Positions 17,301-25,445 are shown, numbered from the stretch's first letter. The stretch is 64,000 bases of DNA from Streptantibioticus silvisoli (GCF_027947535.2 NZ_JAAGKO020000013.1:62001-126000), one strand, 5' to 3'. The notes: generated by a model from the letters alone, not told the origin. Program-made: numbers and translations.

Positions 17301-17719
17301 CCGGACACGGCGGCCGGTGCGCCAGGCGGGGAGGACCGGTCCCACACGTGGAGCTGGCCCGCCCGGTCCGTCGCCGCGATCCACGCCCCGTCGCCGCTGA
17401 CCGCCACCGCCACCACGGACTGATCGGTGTGCCACACGGTCACCGGCCGGGACGGCGCGGACAGGTCCCACAGGCGCACCGTGCGGTCCCGCCCGCCGCT
17501 GACCAGCAGCCCGTCAGCCGGCACGAACGCCAGGGCCCGTACCAGTCCGGCGTGCCCGCGCAGCACGTCGAGCGCCCGGCCGCCGCCCGAGGTGTCCCAC
17601 AACCGGATCGTCCCGTCCCAGCCGCCGCTGGCCAGGACGCCGTCCGGTCCGTACGCCAGCGCGAGGACCGGGCCCGGGTGGCCGCCGAACGCGCCCGGCA
17701 GGGCGCCACGCGCGCTCAC
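14384..17719 (-). CDS. WD40-repeat/KAP-family P-loop NTPase fusion
   Basis: A 1,111-residue, two-part protein. Residues ~10-500 are WD40 repeats, visible as recurring GH...V.ALAF.PDG..L.SGG.DGTIRLWD units, enough for one or two propellers. Residues ~525-1100 are a KAP NTPase: Walker A GPWGSGKSS at 555-563, the family signature FNAWHYND at 598-605, Walker B IVLYIDDLDRC at 812-822, then VAVDPAWVRGAL and DPLDYLDKIFQIPFRL (877-892). A hydrophobic stretch at 677-700 may be the membrane insertion common in KAP proteins, and a Pro/Ala linker lies at 915-960. GTG start, overlapping the vWA stop by four bases. KAP NTPases are membrane-associated and appear in signalling and conflict systems. It is the last gene of the glnX-glnH-pknG-like operon and probably its effector (inference). 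Confidence 0.92.
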   Translation of the reverse strand: MSARGALPGAFGGHPGPVLALAYGPDGVLASGGWDGTIRLWDTSGGGRALDVLRGHAGLVRALAFVPADGLLVSGGRDRTVRLWDLSAPSRPVTVWHTDQSVVAVAVSGDGAWIAATDRAGQLHVWDRSSPPGAPAAVSGPGLSAPVFAPGGTDLVTADSEGRLLEWPWSRHEVPVPLTATAPGRVGCLAFSAAGDRLAVAGVGGEVEVRPWPFTAGSTWDGSGAEAPTRTHALAYTPDGTALACAEDDGTVRIRDLAGGRGRVFPLSHTGAAYAVAFSPDGARLASAGDDGFIRVHDPVGDAVPLDLLGHTSEIMSVAYHPAGGLIATGDVDGVVRVWETRLGELVTSLPGERAWVESLAFLEGGRLLAAGTDNDQRVWRTDGFEELSGGSPEYDRVAGAVPGDPDPAAGWLYGPAPEPSRPGGRPRLALSPDGLLAATAHDDGVVRLRDARTGEVRRILARHTGTVRGVAFAPDGATLVSVGDDGRIVEWRTRDGSYARGSGQTVRSLPPIPGVLSDEPSRVDQLGVADEVRTLATLVAATGTRPPLAIALLGPWGSGKSSFIEQVRTEVATIAERSRADPAGTLFAGGIRQVGFNAWHYNDADVWTGLISHLFHAIAEDPEESDAAPQDLREARASADRLREQLRLATANRDRLRARTGPAGLLVNAAGNMWLRRGAILLAVTTRAAWECAVQVLKQVGGLHGLPLGRIPTFFKDARALTAPGGPLGTDAEQRLKEADGAVAALLNRLAQIDAATRLGLLMDTGESRYADARGLVGQIHRDLEQLTRDLAAAGAEAAARPGGWQPLERIVLYIDDLDRCTSRRVVEVLSAVHLLLALPLFVVVVAVDPAWVRGALRDYYGELSAAGAGSAEAIDPLDYLDKIFQIPFRLDRPADATLAGYLRTLLGGTAATVRAPGAAPTPYAPPAPAAGGQDPVPRGAPAARPAQDAPTDRPQPAGAVSDVILDLRPEALVPSPAEAGFIAWTAPLLPTARAAKKLTNLYRLVRVTVPPGELASFTGSGEFRTVQLLLALIVGMPTGAADVLTAVRAARDDEDVVTVVRSAGEAGARLAEVLTRVRAADSEAVFETAVFRRWAARVAHHSFHTLDVR

Positions 17720-19068
17720 CGGTCTCCGTCGGCCTCACGGATCGCCCTCGCCGAGCGGCCGGGCGAGGCCTGCGACGACAGGTGCGCGGACCAGATGCGG
17801 TCCAGCCGGTTGATCTCCTCCCGAGGCCGCATCCGCACGTCTCCGAGCAGCGGGTCCACGATGTCCACGATGTGCGACAGGTGCTCGATGAGGCCGTGCT
17901 GCCCGGCCTTGTACGCGAGTGCCACCGCCCTGCCGAACTTCTCGCGGGCTTCCGCGTCGTCCGCCGGCTCGTCGAGCAGGGCCAGGGCGGTGCTGACGGC
18001 GTGTTGCAGTTCCTGCTGGCCGAGGGCCTCGGCGACCTTCGCGTCGATCGGTCCGCTCTTGCGGAAGTCGGAGGTCCAGATCGCGAACACCCGGTGGGCC
18101 CTGGACAGGACCGGTTCGCCGGACCCGGCGGCCACGAGCTTCAGCAGGGCCGCGCCCGCCCTGCTCTCGTTCTCGATCCTGTACACCGACTGGTCGACCT
18201 CCAGCTCCAGCACGTACTCGCGGCTCTCGACCCCCCACGAGCCGAGCGGGTAGCGGGTCACGCCCTCACCGACCGGCGAACCCCGGTCGGTAAGGTCCTC
18301 GACGACCGGCCTGACCTGGCCGAAGGAGACGATGCGCGTGGTCAGCCCCGGCGCGACGTGCAGCTCCACCCCGGCGGTGTGCTTGGCCATCGAGGCCGCC
18401 GTCAACGCGCGGAAGTCCTCGGCCAGCAGCTGGGGTGAGGCCACCGGCTGCCACGCCCCGTTCAGGGCGTGCGTGATGGTCGCTACCTGGCGTGGGCTCC
18501 AGTCCGTGCCGATGCCGCGGCAGTCGCAGTCGAAGCGGCCCTCGCACGCCTTCAGCGCGGCGGCCAAGGGCCGTTCGCCCTCGGTGTTGTGCCCGTCCGT
18601 CAGCAGCACGGCGTGCTTCTTGCGGGCGGCCGAGCCGGCCAGCAGGCTGTCCGCCAGGGATAGCCAGGTGCTCATGCTGGTGCTGCCCGCAGCGCGCACG
18701 TCCCGCAACGCGCGCCGGGCCTCCTGGCGGGTTCGCTCCGAGGCGCGGGCCAGACCCTGGCGGGGGTAGACCTGGGTGGCCTCGTCGGAGCCGGCGATCA
18801 CCGCGAACTCCGTACCCTCGACCAGGGTGTCGACGGCCACGGCGGCGGCCTCGCGTGCCTTGTCGAGCCGTTTTTCCGCGGACATCGACGCGGAGGTGTC
18901 GATGATGACGACCTCCGCCCTCGTCAGCGGCTCCCCGTGGGCCAACCCCCCGGCCGCGCCGGACGCCTCGACGCCCACCACCGCGTGCAGCGTCCGCTCG
19001 CCCACCGCCAGGTACGGGTTCTGATGCACCTTCACAGCGAAGGGGGTCGCGGGCGTCTCGTCCGTCAT
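17716..19068 (-). CDS. vWA-domain protein
   Basis: A 450-residue protein with a von Willebrand A domain at about 50-240. The metal-ion-dependent adhesion site is intact: DTSAS at 57-61, a downstream Thr in SMSTWLSLADSL and Asp in LLTDGHNTEG. A beta-rich domain (about 250-330) and a helical C-terminus follow. The ATG at 19068 is preferred over one 24 bases upstream because GAGGAG lies at the right distance; this leaves 8 bases after the kinase stop. vWA proteins usually scaffold partners through Mg2+-mediated contacts. Between the PknG-like kinase and the KAP NTPase it may act as adaptor or substrate. Confidence 0.9.
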   Translation of the reverse strand: MTDETPATPFAVKVHQNPYLAVGERTLHAVVGVEASGAAGGLAHGEPLTRAEVVIIDTSASMSAEKRLDKAREAAAVAVDTLVEGTEFAVIAGSDEATQVYPRQGLARASERTRQEARRALRDVRAAGSTSMSTWLSLADSLLAGSAARKKHAVLLTDGHNTEGERPLAAALKACEGRFDCDCRGIGTDWSPRQVATITHALNGAWQPVASPQLLAEDFRALTAASMAKHTAGVELHVAPGLTTRIVSFGQVRPVVEDLTDRGSPVGEGVTRYPLGSWGVESREYVLELEVDQSVYRIENESRAGAALLKLVAAGSGEPVLSRAHRVFAIWTSDFRKSGPIDAKVAEALGQQELQHAVSTALALLDEPADDAEAREKFGRAVALAYKAGQHGLIEHLSHIVDIVDPLLGDVRMRPREEINRLDRIWSAHLSSQASPGRSARAIREADGDR

Positions 19069-19076
19069 GCTTCTCC

Positions 19077-21422
19077 TCACCAGCGGGTCCACGGGCGCGT
19101 GGCGTGTGCTTTGCGGACCAGTGCGACTCGGGCGCGCCGGTTCGGCTCGGAACGGCGCCGCTCCAGGTAGACACGGGTCAGCTCCTCACAGAACGCCGTG
19201 TCGTCCACGGCTACCTGGAGGATGTCCTCGGTGCCGAACGCCCGGGGATCCTCGGCGAGCAGCCTGCGTGCGGCTTCGAGGACCTCGGTTCGCAGCGGCA
19301 GGTACTCGCTGGTGTGTGGCTCGGGACTCAGCCGCTCCAGCCGCCGGGCGGCCTCGCGCAGCCCCGCCGCGTCCAGGCGCGGGCTCCCCAGCCGCAGCCA
19401 CAGCGCCTCCTGGGCGGCCTCGACGTGGCGGTGGTGCTCGCGGGGGACGGTCTCCAGCACCTCGATCCGCCTGTGGCGCGGATCCTCGTCGCGTTCCGGG
19501 AGGTAGGTGCGCGCGAGCCCGAACGCCGCCGAGACGTACGCCTTGTCGGTGCGCCAGACCGTCCGGTAGTAGTGGCGGGCCAGCTCGAACTCCTGCATGG
19601 CCTCGGCGCACACCGCCAGCGCGAACTTGGGGGCCAGCTCGCCGGGGAGCGCGTCGCGGATCGCGGCGAACCTCTGCCACGCCGCACGAGCCGCTCCCTG
19701 CGCCAGCTCCACCAGCCCCGAGTACCACGCGTACCGCCAGTCCCGCTGCGCCACGGTGTCCAGCACCTCCCGGGCCGAACCGGGGTCGCTGTCGTCGAGG
19801 TGGGCGACCACCAGCCGGAAGGCCACCTCGGGGGACCGCGGCAGTGCCCCCAAGTCCCGGACGGCCTCGCGCGGCGCGATCTCGCGCAGCGCCGACAGGC
19901 TGACCGCGGCCGGGTCGTCCGGGTCGGGGTGGGGCAGGGGCAGCACCTGGCCGACCCCGCTGGTGCGCACCTCTTCGAGCGTCCCGGTGCCGGTGGCCGC
20001 CCGTTCGTAGGTGAACAGTTGCGAAGGCACCGAACCCGGTCCCGCGTCGTCGCGGCCCTCCTCCAGCGCCACCACCTCGCGCAGCACGCCGGACAACTGC
20101 TCGGCCATCTGGGCCGCGGAGGTGAAGCGGTGCCGCGGGGCCTCGGCCGTGGCCTTCAGCAGGAAGCGGTAGAACGACTCGTGGGCGGCGAACGCGGGTA
20201 CGTCCCCCGGTTCCGGCAACCGGTGGCGGGTCCGCGGGTCCTTCGGGTCGAAGTCGGCCGTGAGCACCGCCAGCGTCCGGCCCACGGTGTAGACGTCGGT
20301 GGCCGCCGAAGGGCGGCCGTCGAGTGCCTCCGGAGCACTGAAGCCCTCGGTGGTCCACAGTTCGTCCCTCACCCGGGAACCGATCCGCCGGACCGCGCCC
20401 ATGTCGATCAGCTTGACCCGGTCGCCGACGTGCATCACGTTCGCCGGCTTGAAATCCCCGTAGACGAGCCCCGAGTCGTGCAGGTACCCGAGCGCCGGCA
20501 GCGCGGCCAGCACGTAGGAGATCGCCTCGCCGGGCGGGAAGACCTGCTTCTTCTCCTCCAGCGAAACGCCCGCGATGAACTCCAGCACGATGAACACGTC
20601 GAGCCCGTCGTCGTCCCCCTCGCGCCGCCGGGCGACGAAGTTCCTGATGTCCACGATGTCGGGGTGCCGGACCCGGATGAGGGCGTGCTTCTCGGTGGCG
20701 AGGGTGTTCATCGCCCGCTCGTCCCGGTCCCCGCGCACGCCTTTGACGGCGACCCACTCGTCGTCGAGATTCAGGTCACGCGCCAGGTAGACGCGGCCCT
20801 GGCCGCCGTAGCCTATGCAGCCCTCGATCACGTACTGCGGACCGAGCTCCTCGTGATGGCCGAGGACCGGGCGGAAGGAGAAGTCGGTGCTGCAGTGCGC
20901 GCACCGGCCCTTCTTCGGCTCGGAACCGGTCGCCTCGTCCCACAGCGGTTCCCGACAGCCGGGGTTGGGGCACCGCCGCTCGCGTTCGACGATCTCCGAA
21001 TCCGCGAGCAGCCTGGCCTGCGGACTGACCGAGGGTGGTGCCGGGATGTCCACGAGACCGAGGCCGAGCTTAGAGCGGTCGAGGGTGTCGCGGACCGAAC
21101 TGACCGGTGTCGTGAGCGGTTCGCCGGCCCCGGTCCCGTCGACCAGCCGGCTGTCGGCCACCCACCACACCGGCGGCTCCGCCGGCCGCCGGGGGATGTG
21201 GCCCTTCGGAACCCAGCCGGCGGCCGGCTCCTCGCGCTGACAGCGGTCGCACATGCCGGTCTCGTCGAGCGTGCCGTCGGCGCAGTCCCCCCGCGGGCAG
21301 CGCCGCCCCGAGTCGTGCGGTACCAGCGGCCGGGCGCTCTCGGGGGCGCGCAGGCAGGTGGTGCACATACCGTCCTCGTCCAGCACCCCGCCGGGGCAGT
21401 TGGACCTGACGCACGCGGTCAT
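19077..21422 (-). CDS. pknG-like: PknG-like serine/threonine protein kinase with zinc modules and TPR
   Basis: A 781-residue soluble kinase with PknG architecture. The N-terminus carries two Cys4 modules: C4/C9/C20/C23 and C42/C47/C58/C61. A rubredoxin-like Cys4 follows (C151, C156, C174, C177). The kinase domain (about 196-450) has a glycine loop IGYGGQGRVY, Lys227 (VAVK), Glu244, the catalytic loop YGDFKPANV with Asp323 and no HRD arginine, and DMG at 340-342; all are PknG traits. The C-terminal ~250 residues look like TPR repeats. ATGA overlap with the preceding gene. In mycobacteria PknG responds to amino acids through GlnH and GlnX, both encoded upstream here, and phosphorylates an FHA regulator, which is absent from this window. 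Confidence 0.92.
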   Translation of the reverse strand: MTACVRSNCPGGVLDEDGMCTTCLRAPESARPLVPHDSGRRCPRGDCADGTLDETGMCDRCQREEPAAGWVPKGHIPRRPAEPPVWWVADSRLVDGTGAGEPLTTPVSSVRDTLDRSKLGLGLVDIPAPPSVSPQARLLADSEIVERERRCPNPGCREPLWDEATGSEPKKGRCAHCSTDFSFRPVLGHHEELGPQYVIEGCIGYGGQGRVYLARDLNLDDEWVAVKGVRGDRDERAMNTLATEKHALIRVRHPDIVDIRNFVARRREGDDDGLDVFIVLEFIAGVSLEEKKQVFPPGEAISYVLAALPALGYLHDSGLVYGDFKPANVMHVGDRVKLIDMGAVRRIGSRVRDELWTTEGFSAPEALDGRPSAATDVYTVGRTLAVLTADFDPKDPRTRHRLPEPGDVPAFAAHESFYRFLLKATAEAPRHRFTSAAQMAEQLSGVLREVVALEEGRDDAGPGSVPSQLFTYERAATGTGTLEEVRTSGVGQVLPLPHPDPDDPAAVSLSALREIAPREAVRDLGALPRSPEVAFRLVVAHLDDSDPGSAREVLDTVAQRDWRYAWYSGLVELAQGAARAAWQRFAAIRDALPGELAPKFALAVCAEAMQEFELARHYYRTVWRTDKAYVSAAFGLARTYLPERDEDPRHRRIEVLETVPREHHRHVEAAQEALWLRLGSPRLDAAGLREAARRLERLSPEPHTSEYLPLRTEVLEAARRLLAEDPRAFGTEDILQVAVDDTAFCEELTRVYLERRRSEPNRRARVALVRKAHATRPWTRW

Positions 21423-22408
21423 CGGCCCTCCCGGTGCCACGGCTCCCGCTGACAAATGGGGCACATGCCGTCCTCGTCGAGGACCCCGCCGGAACAGTCG
21501 GACCTGACGCAGGAGCGGACCCGGGGCCCGCGGGAGGAGCGTCCCGCCGCGATCAGCCCGGCGAGCCGGGCGATCCCCGCGGGATCCGAACGCCCTTCGG
21601 CGTCCCCCCGCGACTCCAGCGTGCGCAGCTGTTCGAGCAGGGCCGCGGGGCCCAGCCGGACAACGGCGCCTGCCGAGCCCCCGGACGCCGACAGGCTGCG
21701 GGCGTACGTCTCCTGCGCGTCCAGCCGGTTGATGGCGAGGGCGAGCTGTTTGTACGTCTGGTGCGCGAAGGCCAGTTCGGCCGCGACGATCTTCCGCGTG
21801 CCGATCCCCAGCGGGTCGGCCCACGCCTGCGCGCAGAGCCGCTCAGCCCCCGCCTGGTCGTCGCCGGAGTCGTTTACGGCGTCACCGGTGCCGGGCACCG
21901 CCAGCAGGTCCCGGAACCGGCCGACGGCTCTGCGGACGTCCGCGACGTCGCGGAGCCAGCTCTCCGCCCTGCGTAGATCCTCGTCGGCGTACTCCGCCAC
22001 CTGGCGGAGGCTTCTGCGCGGCTCGCTGGAGGCCGCCCCGGGCGGACGTTGCTCCGACATGGGCACCCGGTCCGCTGTCAGTGTGACCGTGTGGCCCAGC
22101 AGGACCCCGGCAGCGTCCTGCGGGCCCTGGGAGCCGCGTCGTCCGTCGAGCATCTGGCCGGCCGAACGTAGCTGGCAGTCCCAGGTGACCAGGAGCTTCT
22201 CGGCCTTCCGCAGCGCGTCCCCGGACCGCCAGCTGGCTCTGGTGGCACCACCGGTGCTGTCCATCCCCAGCTCGCGCGCCCTAGCGGTCAGCCGTTCCAG
22301 CCGTGCCGTCCTCTCCCGCAGCGACTCGCGCTGCCCCTGCAGTTCCCCCTCGAGGTCCCTGCGGGACAGCGCGGCGGCGGGCTGTATCGGCCCGCTAGCC
22401 CCGGTCAT
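21419..22408 (-). CDS. unknown coiled-coil protein ending in a PknG-type Cys4 module
   Basis: A 329-residue protein of no recognised family. It is mainly helical, with a coiled-coil-like start (RRDLEGELQGQRESLRERTA). The last 32 residues contain CVRSDCSGGVLDEDGMC plus PIC, nearly identical to the first Cys4 module of the adjacent kinase (CVRSNCPGGVLDEDGMC). ATGA overlaps join it to the GlnH-like gene before and the kinase gene after, fixing both ends. A shared zinc-ribbon-like module suggests that it docks with the kinase or a common partner. No role is assigned. Confidence 0.75.
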   Translation of the reverse strand: MTGASGPIQPAAALSRRDLEGELQGQRESLRERTARLERLTARARELGMDSTGGATRASWRSGDALRKAEKLLVTWDCQLRSAGQMLDGRRGSQGPQDAAGVLLGHTVTLTADRVPMSEQRPPGAASSEPRRSLRQVAEYADEDLRRAESWLRDVADVRRAVGRFRDLLAVPGTGDAVNDSGDDQAGAERLCAQAWADPLGIGTRKIVAAELAFAHQTYKQLALAINRLDAQETYARSLSASGGSAGAVVRLGPAALLEQLRTLESRGDAEGRSDPAGIARLAGLIAAGRSSRGPRVRSCVRSDCSGGVLDEDGMCPICQREPWHREGR

Positions 22409-23571
22409 GGCGCGTACTCCGGTACTGGCGGGGAGGGAGGCTGCGGACCGAGCCAGGTGCGGTAGATGGCGGCCCAGCAGCTGCGGTCGGTGGAAGTCAT
22501 GGGCTCCGGGCAGCCTTCGTCGCTGCCCCGTCGTTCCAGCCCGGCGATCACGCCGTTGGCGAAGGCGACGAACTGGGAGTTGCGGTGCGAGTACGGGTCG
22601 GTATTGGGAAAAATCAGGCCGTGCGGTTCGTAGGAGAAGCGTTGGCCCACGACTTTGAGATAGGGGTCCTGGGCCTGAAGTCCCTGCAGGACGGTGTCGT
22701 CGGTCGACATCGCCTGCACGGCGCCGCGCTGGAGCAGCATGATGCAGTCGGACCAGTCGGTCGCGTCCACCACGCGGAAATCCCCGGTGCGCTCCAGTGC
22801 GGTGAGATTGTTGATCGACGTGGTGCTGCCGACCGTGCAGATCTTGCCGCCGCGCAGCCCTTCGATGTGCGGCACCCTCTTGTCGTCGAGGCTGACGTCC
22901 GCCTTTTTGTTGTCCGCATTGACGAGCAGCCTTTGGGCCGCGTCGAGGTAGTCGGTGGAGAAGTCGACGTATTGCCAGCGCTGGCAGGTGATCGTGACGC
23001 TGTCGGCGACCACGTCGACGATGCCGTGGTTGGCGGCGCCCAGCCGGAAGTCCTGGGTTACCGGCACGTACTTGATCCGGTCGGCTCCCCGGGGGCCGAA
23101 GACGGCTGCGGCGATCGCGTGCAGTATGTCGACGTCGAAGCCCTTGTACAGCTGGTAGGTGTCGCCACCGGTTGGCGAGGATGAGGACGGTGCGGAGGGG
23201 GACGGCGACAGATTGCGGTAGGACACCTGGTATTCGTCCTGGTCGACGCCCGCGATGAGGTACCCGCGCTGCTGGATCTTGCGCATCGCGGTGTCGGACG
23301 GCATGTCGCCGGGCTCGGGCATCGTGGCCGGCGGGCGCCAGCTGGCGATCGGGTCGGACCCCGGGCTTCCGGACGGGCAGGACGAGAGGTGCGAGGTCAC
23401 CGGCGAGGGAGCGGCGGTGCCCGGGGGCACGACCGGTGCGCTCGGAAGCGGCTCGGGCACGGAGACCACCGGCGTCGTGGCGGCCGGCGTCGCCGAGCAG
23501 GCTGTCAGGCCGAGCAGCACCGTCACGCCGATGGCGGCAGCCCGGAACCGCACCGATGATCGGCGCCTCAT
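22405..23571 (-). CDS. glnH-like: GlnH-like amino-acid-binding lipoprotein
   Basis: A 388-residue secreted lipoprotein: signal peptide and lipobox LTAC with Cys25, a Pro/Ser-rich linker to about 75, then a family-3 solute-binding domain. Recognisable elements are YKGFDVDILHAIAAAVFG, VPVTQDFRLGAANHGIVDVV, YVDFSTDYLDAAQRLLV, the hinge region LRGGKICTVGSTTSINNL and SYEPHGLIFP. In mycobacteria GlnH binds Asp, Glu or Gln and signals through GlnX to PknG; the same three components are present here. No ABC permease or ATPase accompanies it, which supports a sensory rather than a transport role. The start overlaps the GlnX-like stop (ATGA). Confidence 0.9.
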   Translation of the reverse strand: MRRRSSVRFRAAAIGVTVLLGLTACSATPAATTPVVSVPEPLPSAPVVPPGTAAPSPVTSHLSSCPSGSPGSDPIASWRPPATMPEPGDMPSDTAMRKIQQRGYLIAGVDQDEYQVSYRNLSPSPSAPSSSSPTGGDTYQLYKGFDVDILHAIAAAVFGPRGADRIKYVPVTQDFRLGAANHGIVDVVADSVTITCQRWQYVDFSTDYLDAAQRLLVNADNKKADVSLDDKRVPHIEGLRGGKICTVGSTTSINNLTALERTGDFRVVDATDWSDCIMLLQRGAVQAMSTDDTVLQGLQAQDPYLKVVGQRFSYEPHGLIFPNTDPYSHRNSQFVAFANGVIAGLERRGSDEGCPEPMTSTDRSCWAAIYRTWLGPQPPSPPVPEYAP

Positions 23572-25004
23572 GCGGCATCCTCTCCCCGGGACCAGTACTC
23601 GACGACACGCGGCCGACATCCGAGCCCGGCCGCCAGCCCGGCCGCGAGGCCCAGGAACAGGCCGGCCCAGGCGAGGGTCCCCAGCCCGCCACGGGCATCG
23701 CGCACCGCCGCCGTGTACCGGCTCCATGCCAGCTTGGTCGCCTGCATCGTCGGCTTGTTCACGGATGCGAAGTACGCCGAGGTCGAGGGAGCCTTGGAAG
23801 GGTCGGTGTACGGGTCCAGGACGGACAGCTTCTGCGACGAGCCGTAGCGGAGGGGCGGTTTCCCTCCGCTCGGCTTGTTGGCCAGCTCGGACAGGTTCTG
23901 CAGGATGGGCAGCTCGCCCTCCGCGGTGTACCACCGCTGCGGTGCGGTTTGCGCGCTCGCCGGCAGCAGCGACCTGACCGCCTCGAGATCCCTCACCAGA
24001 GGTCCGCCGGTCTTCAGGACGCCCTGCGCGTCCTGTTCGTTGTCGCACAACGCGGTGAAGGGCGGCCGGGGCGATGTCGTGCAGTCCTCGTCATGGTCGG
24101 CCAGGGTCAGTTCGTCGTCCAGCTCGGCGCGGTCGGCGTCGTCCCGGACCTTCGTCAGGCGCACGGCCGCGTCCGTTTGGGACCGCACCCTGGTCTCCAC
24201 GTCGTGCCCGCTGGCCAGGTTGGTGGCGATCGCTCCCGCACCGAGGAGGAGGATCAACGCGCCGGCGATGAGCACCCCCGCGTTGAACCGGCGGTGCGTG
24301 CGGCTGGCCAGGACCTCGTGCGTGAGCACCAGACAGCCGAGCACTACGACGACCGTCGTGACGAGCAACCAGGGGAAGCCGTCGGCCTGTCCGGTGTCGG
24401 CTCGCAGCCGGTTCTGTTCGATCTCGCGGATGTCCGCGGCTTTCGGCAGTATCTGCTGCTTCAGGTAGCCGAACCCCGCCCGAAGATAGGCCGCGCCCAC
24501 CGGTTTCCCCTGCTGGTTGTCGGTGACCGCTGTGGCCTCTACTTCGGTGTAGGGGGGCAGCTCGTCGGCGATCGTCGTCAGATCCGTCCGGGCCCTCGCG
24601 GAGTCGCCGACCGGCCCGGAGGCGACCGCCAGGTCCGCCTCGACCCGGCCCACGTCGTAATGCGGGTCGTGGCTTGTCAGCCCGCCGTAGTCGACCTGGC
24701 GCTGGAAGAGCGCCGTCTCGTCCTGCTGAAGGGCGATCAGGTCCGAGGTCAGGCGGTCGTCCACCTGCCCGTGGTCCAAGCGATGCCCGGTCCGTGCCGC
24801 GTCCGACAAGTGCACGTCCGTGTCATGCATGCCTGTCAAAACGACGACGCCAAGTACGACGGGCGCGATCACGGCCAGGATGGCCAGCGCCAGTATCCAC
24901 AGGCTCTCGTCCCGCGCCTGGTCCGACACGGCGGTGATCAGCCGTCGGCCACGGCTCGCCGGGCGTGTCGAACCGCCGGCTAACCGTCCCTTTCCACCTT
25001 CCAA
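23568..25004 (-). CDS. glnX-like: GlnX-like four-helix membrane receptor
   Basis: A 478-residue membrane protein with four hydrophobic helices (about 36-58, 210-231, 242-264 and 441-463) and two large external loops (59-209 and 265-440). The second loop contains cysteines (C308, C320) that could form a disulfide. This topology matches mycobacterial GlnX, which relays GlnH ligand status to PknG. It is first in the six-gene operon; a palindrome lies 94 bases upstream. Assignment rests on topology and gene order rather than diagnostic residues. Confidence 0.85.
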   Translation of the reverse strand: MEGGKGRLAGGSTRPASRGRRLITAVSDQARDESLWILALAILAVIAPVVLGVVVLTGMHDTDVHLSDAARTGHRLDHGQVDDRLTSDLIALQQDETALFQRQVDYGGLTSHDPHYDVGRVEADLAVASGPVGDSARARTDLTTIADELPPYTEVEATAVTDNQQGKPVGAAYLRAGFGYLKQQILPKAADIREIEQNRLRADTGQADGFPWLLVTTVVVVLGCLVLTHEVLASRTHRRFNAGVLIAGALILLLGAGAIATNLASGHDVETRVRSQTDAAVRLTKVRDDADRAELDDELTLADHDEDCTTSPRPPFTALCDNEQDAQGVLKTGGPLVRDLEAVRSLLPASAQTAPQRWYTAEGELPILQNLSELANKPSGGKPPLRYGSSQKLSVLDPYTDPSKAPSTSAYFASVNKPTMQATKLAWSRYTAAVRDARGGLGTLAWAGLFLGLAAGLAAGLGCRPRVVEYWSRGEDAA

Positions 25005-25097
25005 GACCTGCCCCCACGGGTCGTACCGGTCAAGAACTCTTTTCCCGGATGGGGGAGCCTACACCGCTCCACCGCACGCGGGCGTGCGCCTCTCACA

Positions 25098-25117
25098 CAG
25101 GCAAACTCGTTTGCCTG
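25098..25117. promoter_or_regulatory. perfect palindrome upstream of the GlnX/PknG/KAP operon
   Basis: CAGGCAAAC-TC-GTTTGCCTG is a perfect inverted repeat with 9-base arms and a 2-base centre, lying 94 bases before the first gene. It is AT-richer than its surroundings and has the size of a dimeric repressor site. A TAGGCT hexamer on the minus strand (25059-25054) could be the -10. Confidence 0.5.
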
Positions 25118-25337
25118 CAGGGAAGTTGGCGTATCGCCATGGAACAACGTGTGGTGCCTGGTTGTCGATACGACATGGGGCGCGCGTTCACCTCGCTGTC
25201 AGTGTTCCCTTTCGAGGTGGCGCAGCTGGGCCTCGACGTAGCAGCTGCCGACGGCCGCACCTGCCGGGTCGGCCCCTTCGGCGGCCGCCAGGTCGTCCGC
25301 GGCGAGCGTGTCCGCAGTAGGACGGTACGGCGTAGAT

Positions 25338-25445
25338 GCCGGGGTGGGGATGCCGAGTCGGGCGGCGGTGGTCACCCCGCGCCGCCAGGCGTCCCGCGCG
25401 TCGTCGATCGCGTCGCGGAAGTAGGGTGCGGTCAGCAGGCTGGCG
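25338..25445 (-). pseudogene. diverged fragment of gnd (6-phosphogluconate dehydrogenase)
   Basis: On the minus strand this reads SLLTAPYFRDAIDDARDAWR and RGVTTAARLGIPTP, matching SLLTAPYFRDAIGDAQDAWR and RVVATAARLGVPTP of the intact gnd at 39823-41256. At base level it aligns with about 39992-40099 with roughly a dozen changes and no gap. Only ~35 codons of the late catalytic domain are present, flanked by unrelated DNA, so it cannot encode an enzyme. Confidence 0.85.

Noticed and set aside
18266-19174. A second minus-strand frame over the vWA gene start
   Set aside because: It is out of frame with the MIDAS motif, and its Arg/Gly-rich translation has no domain.
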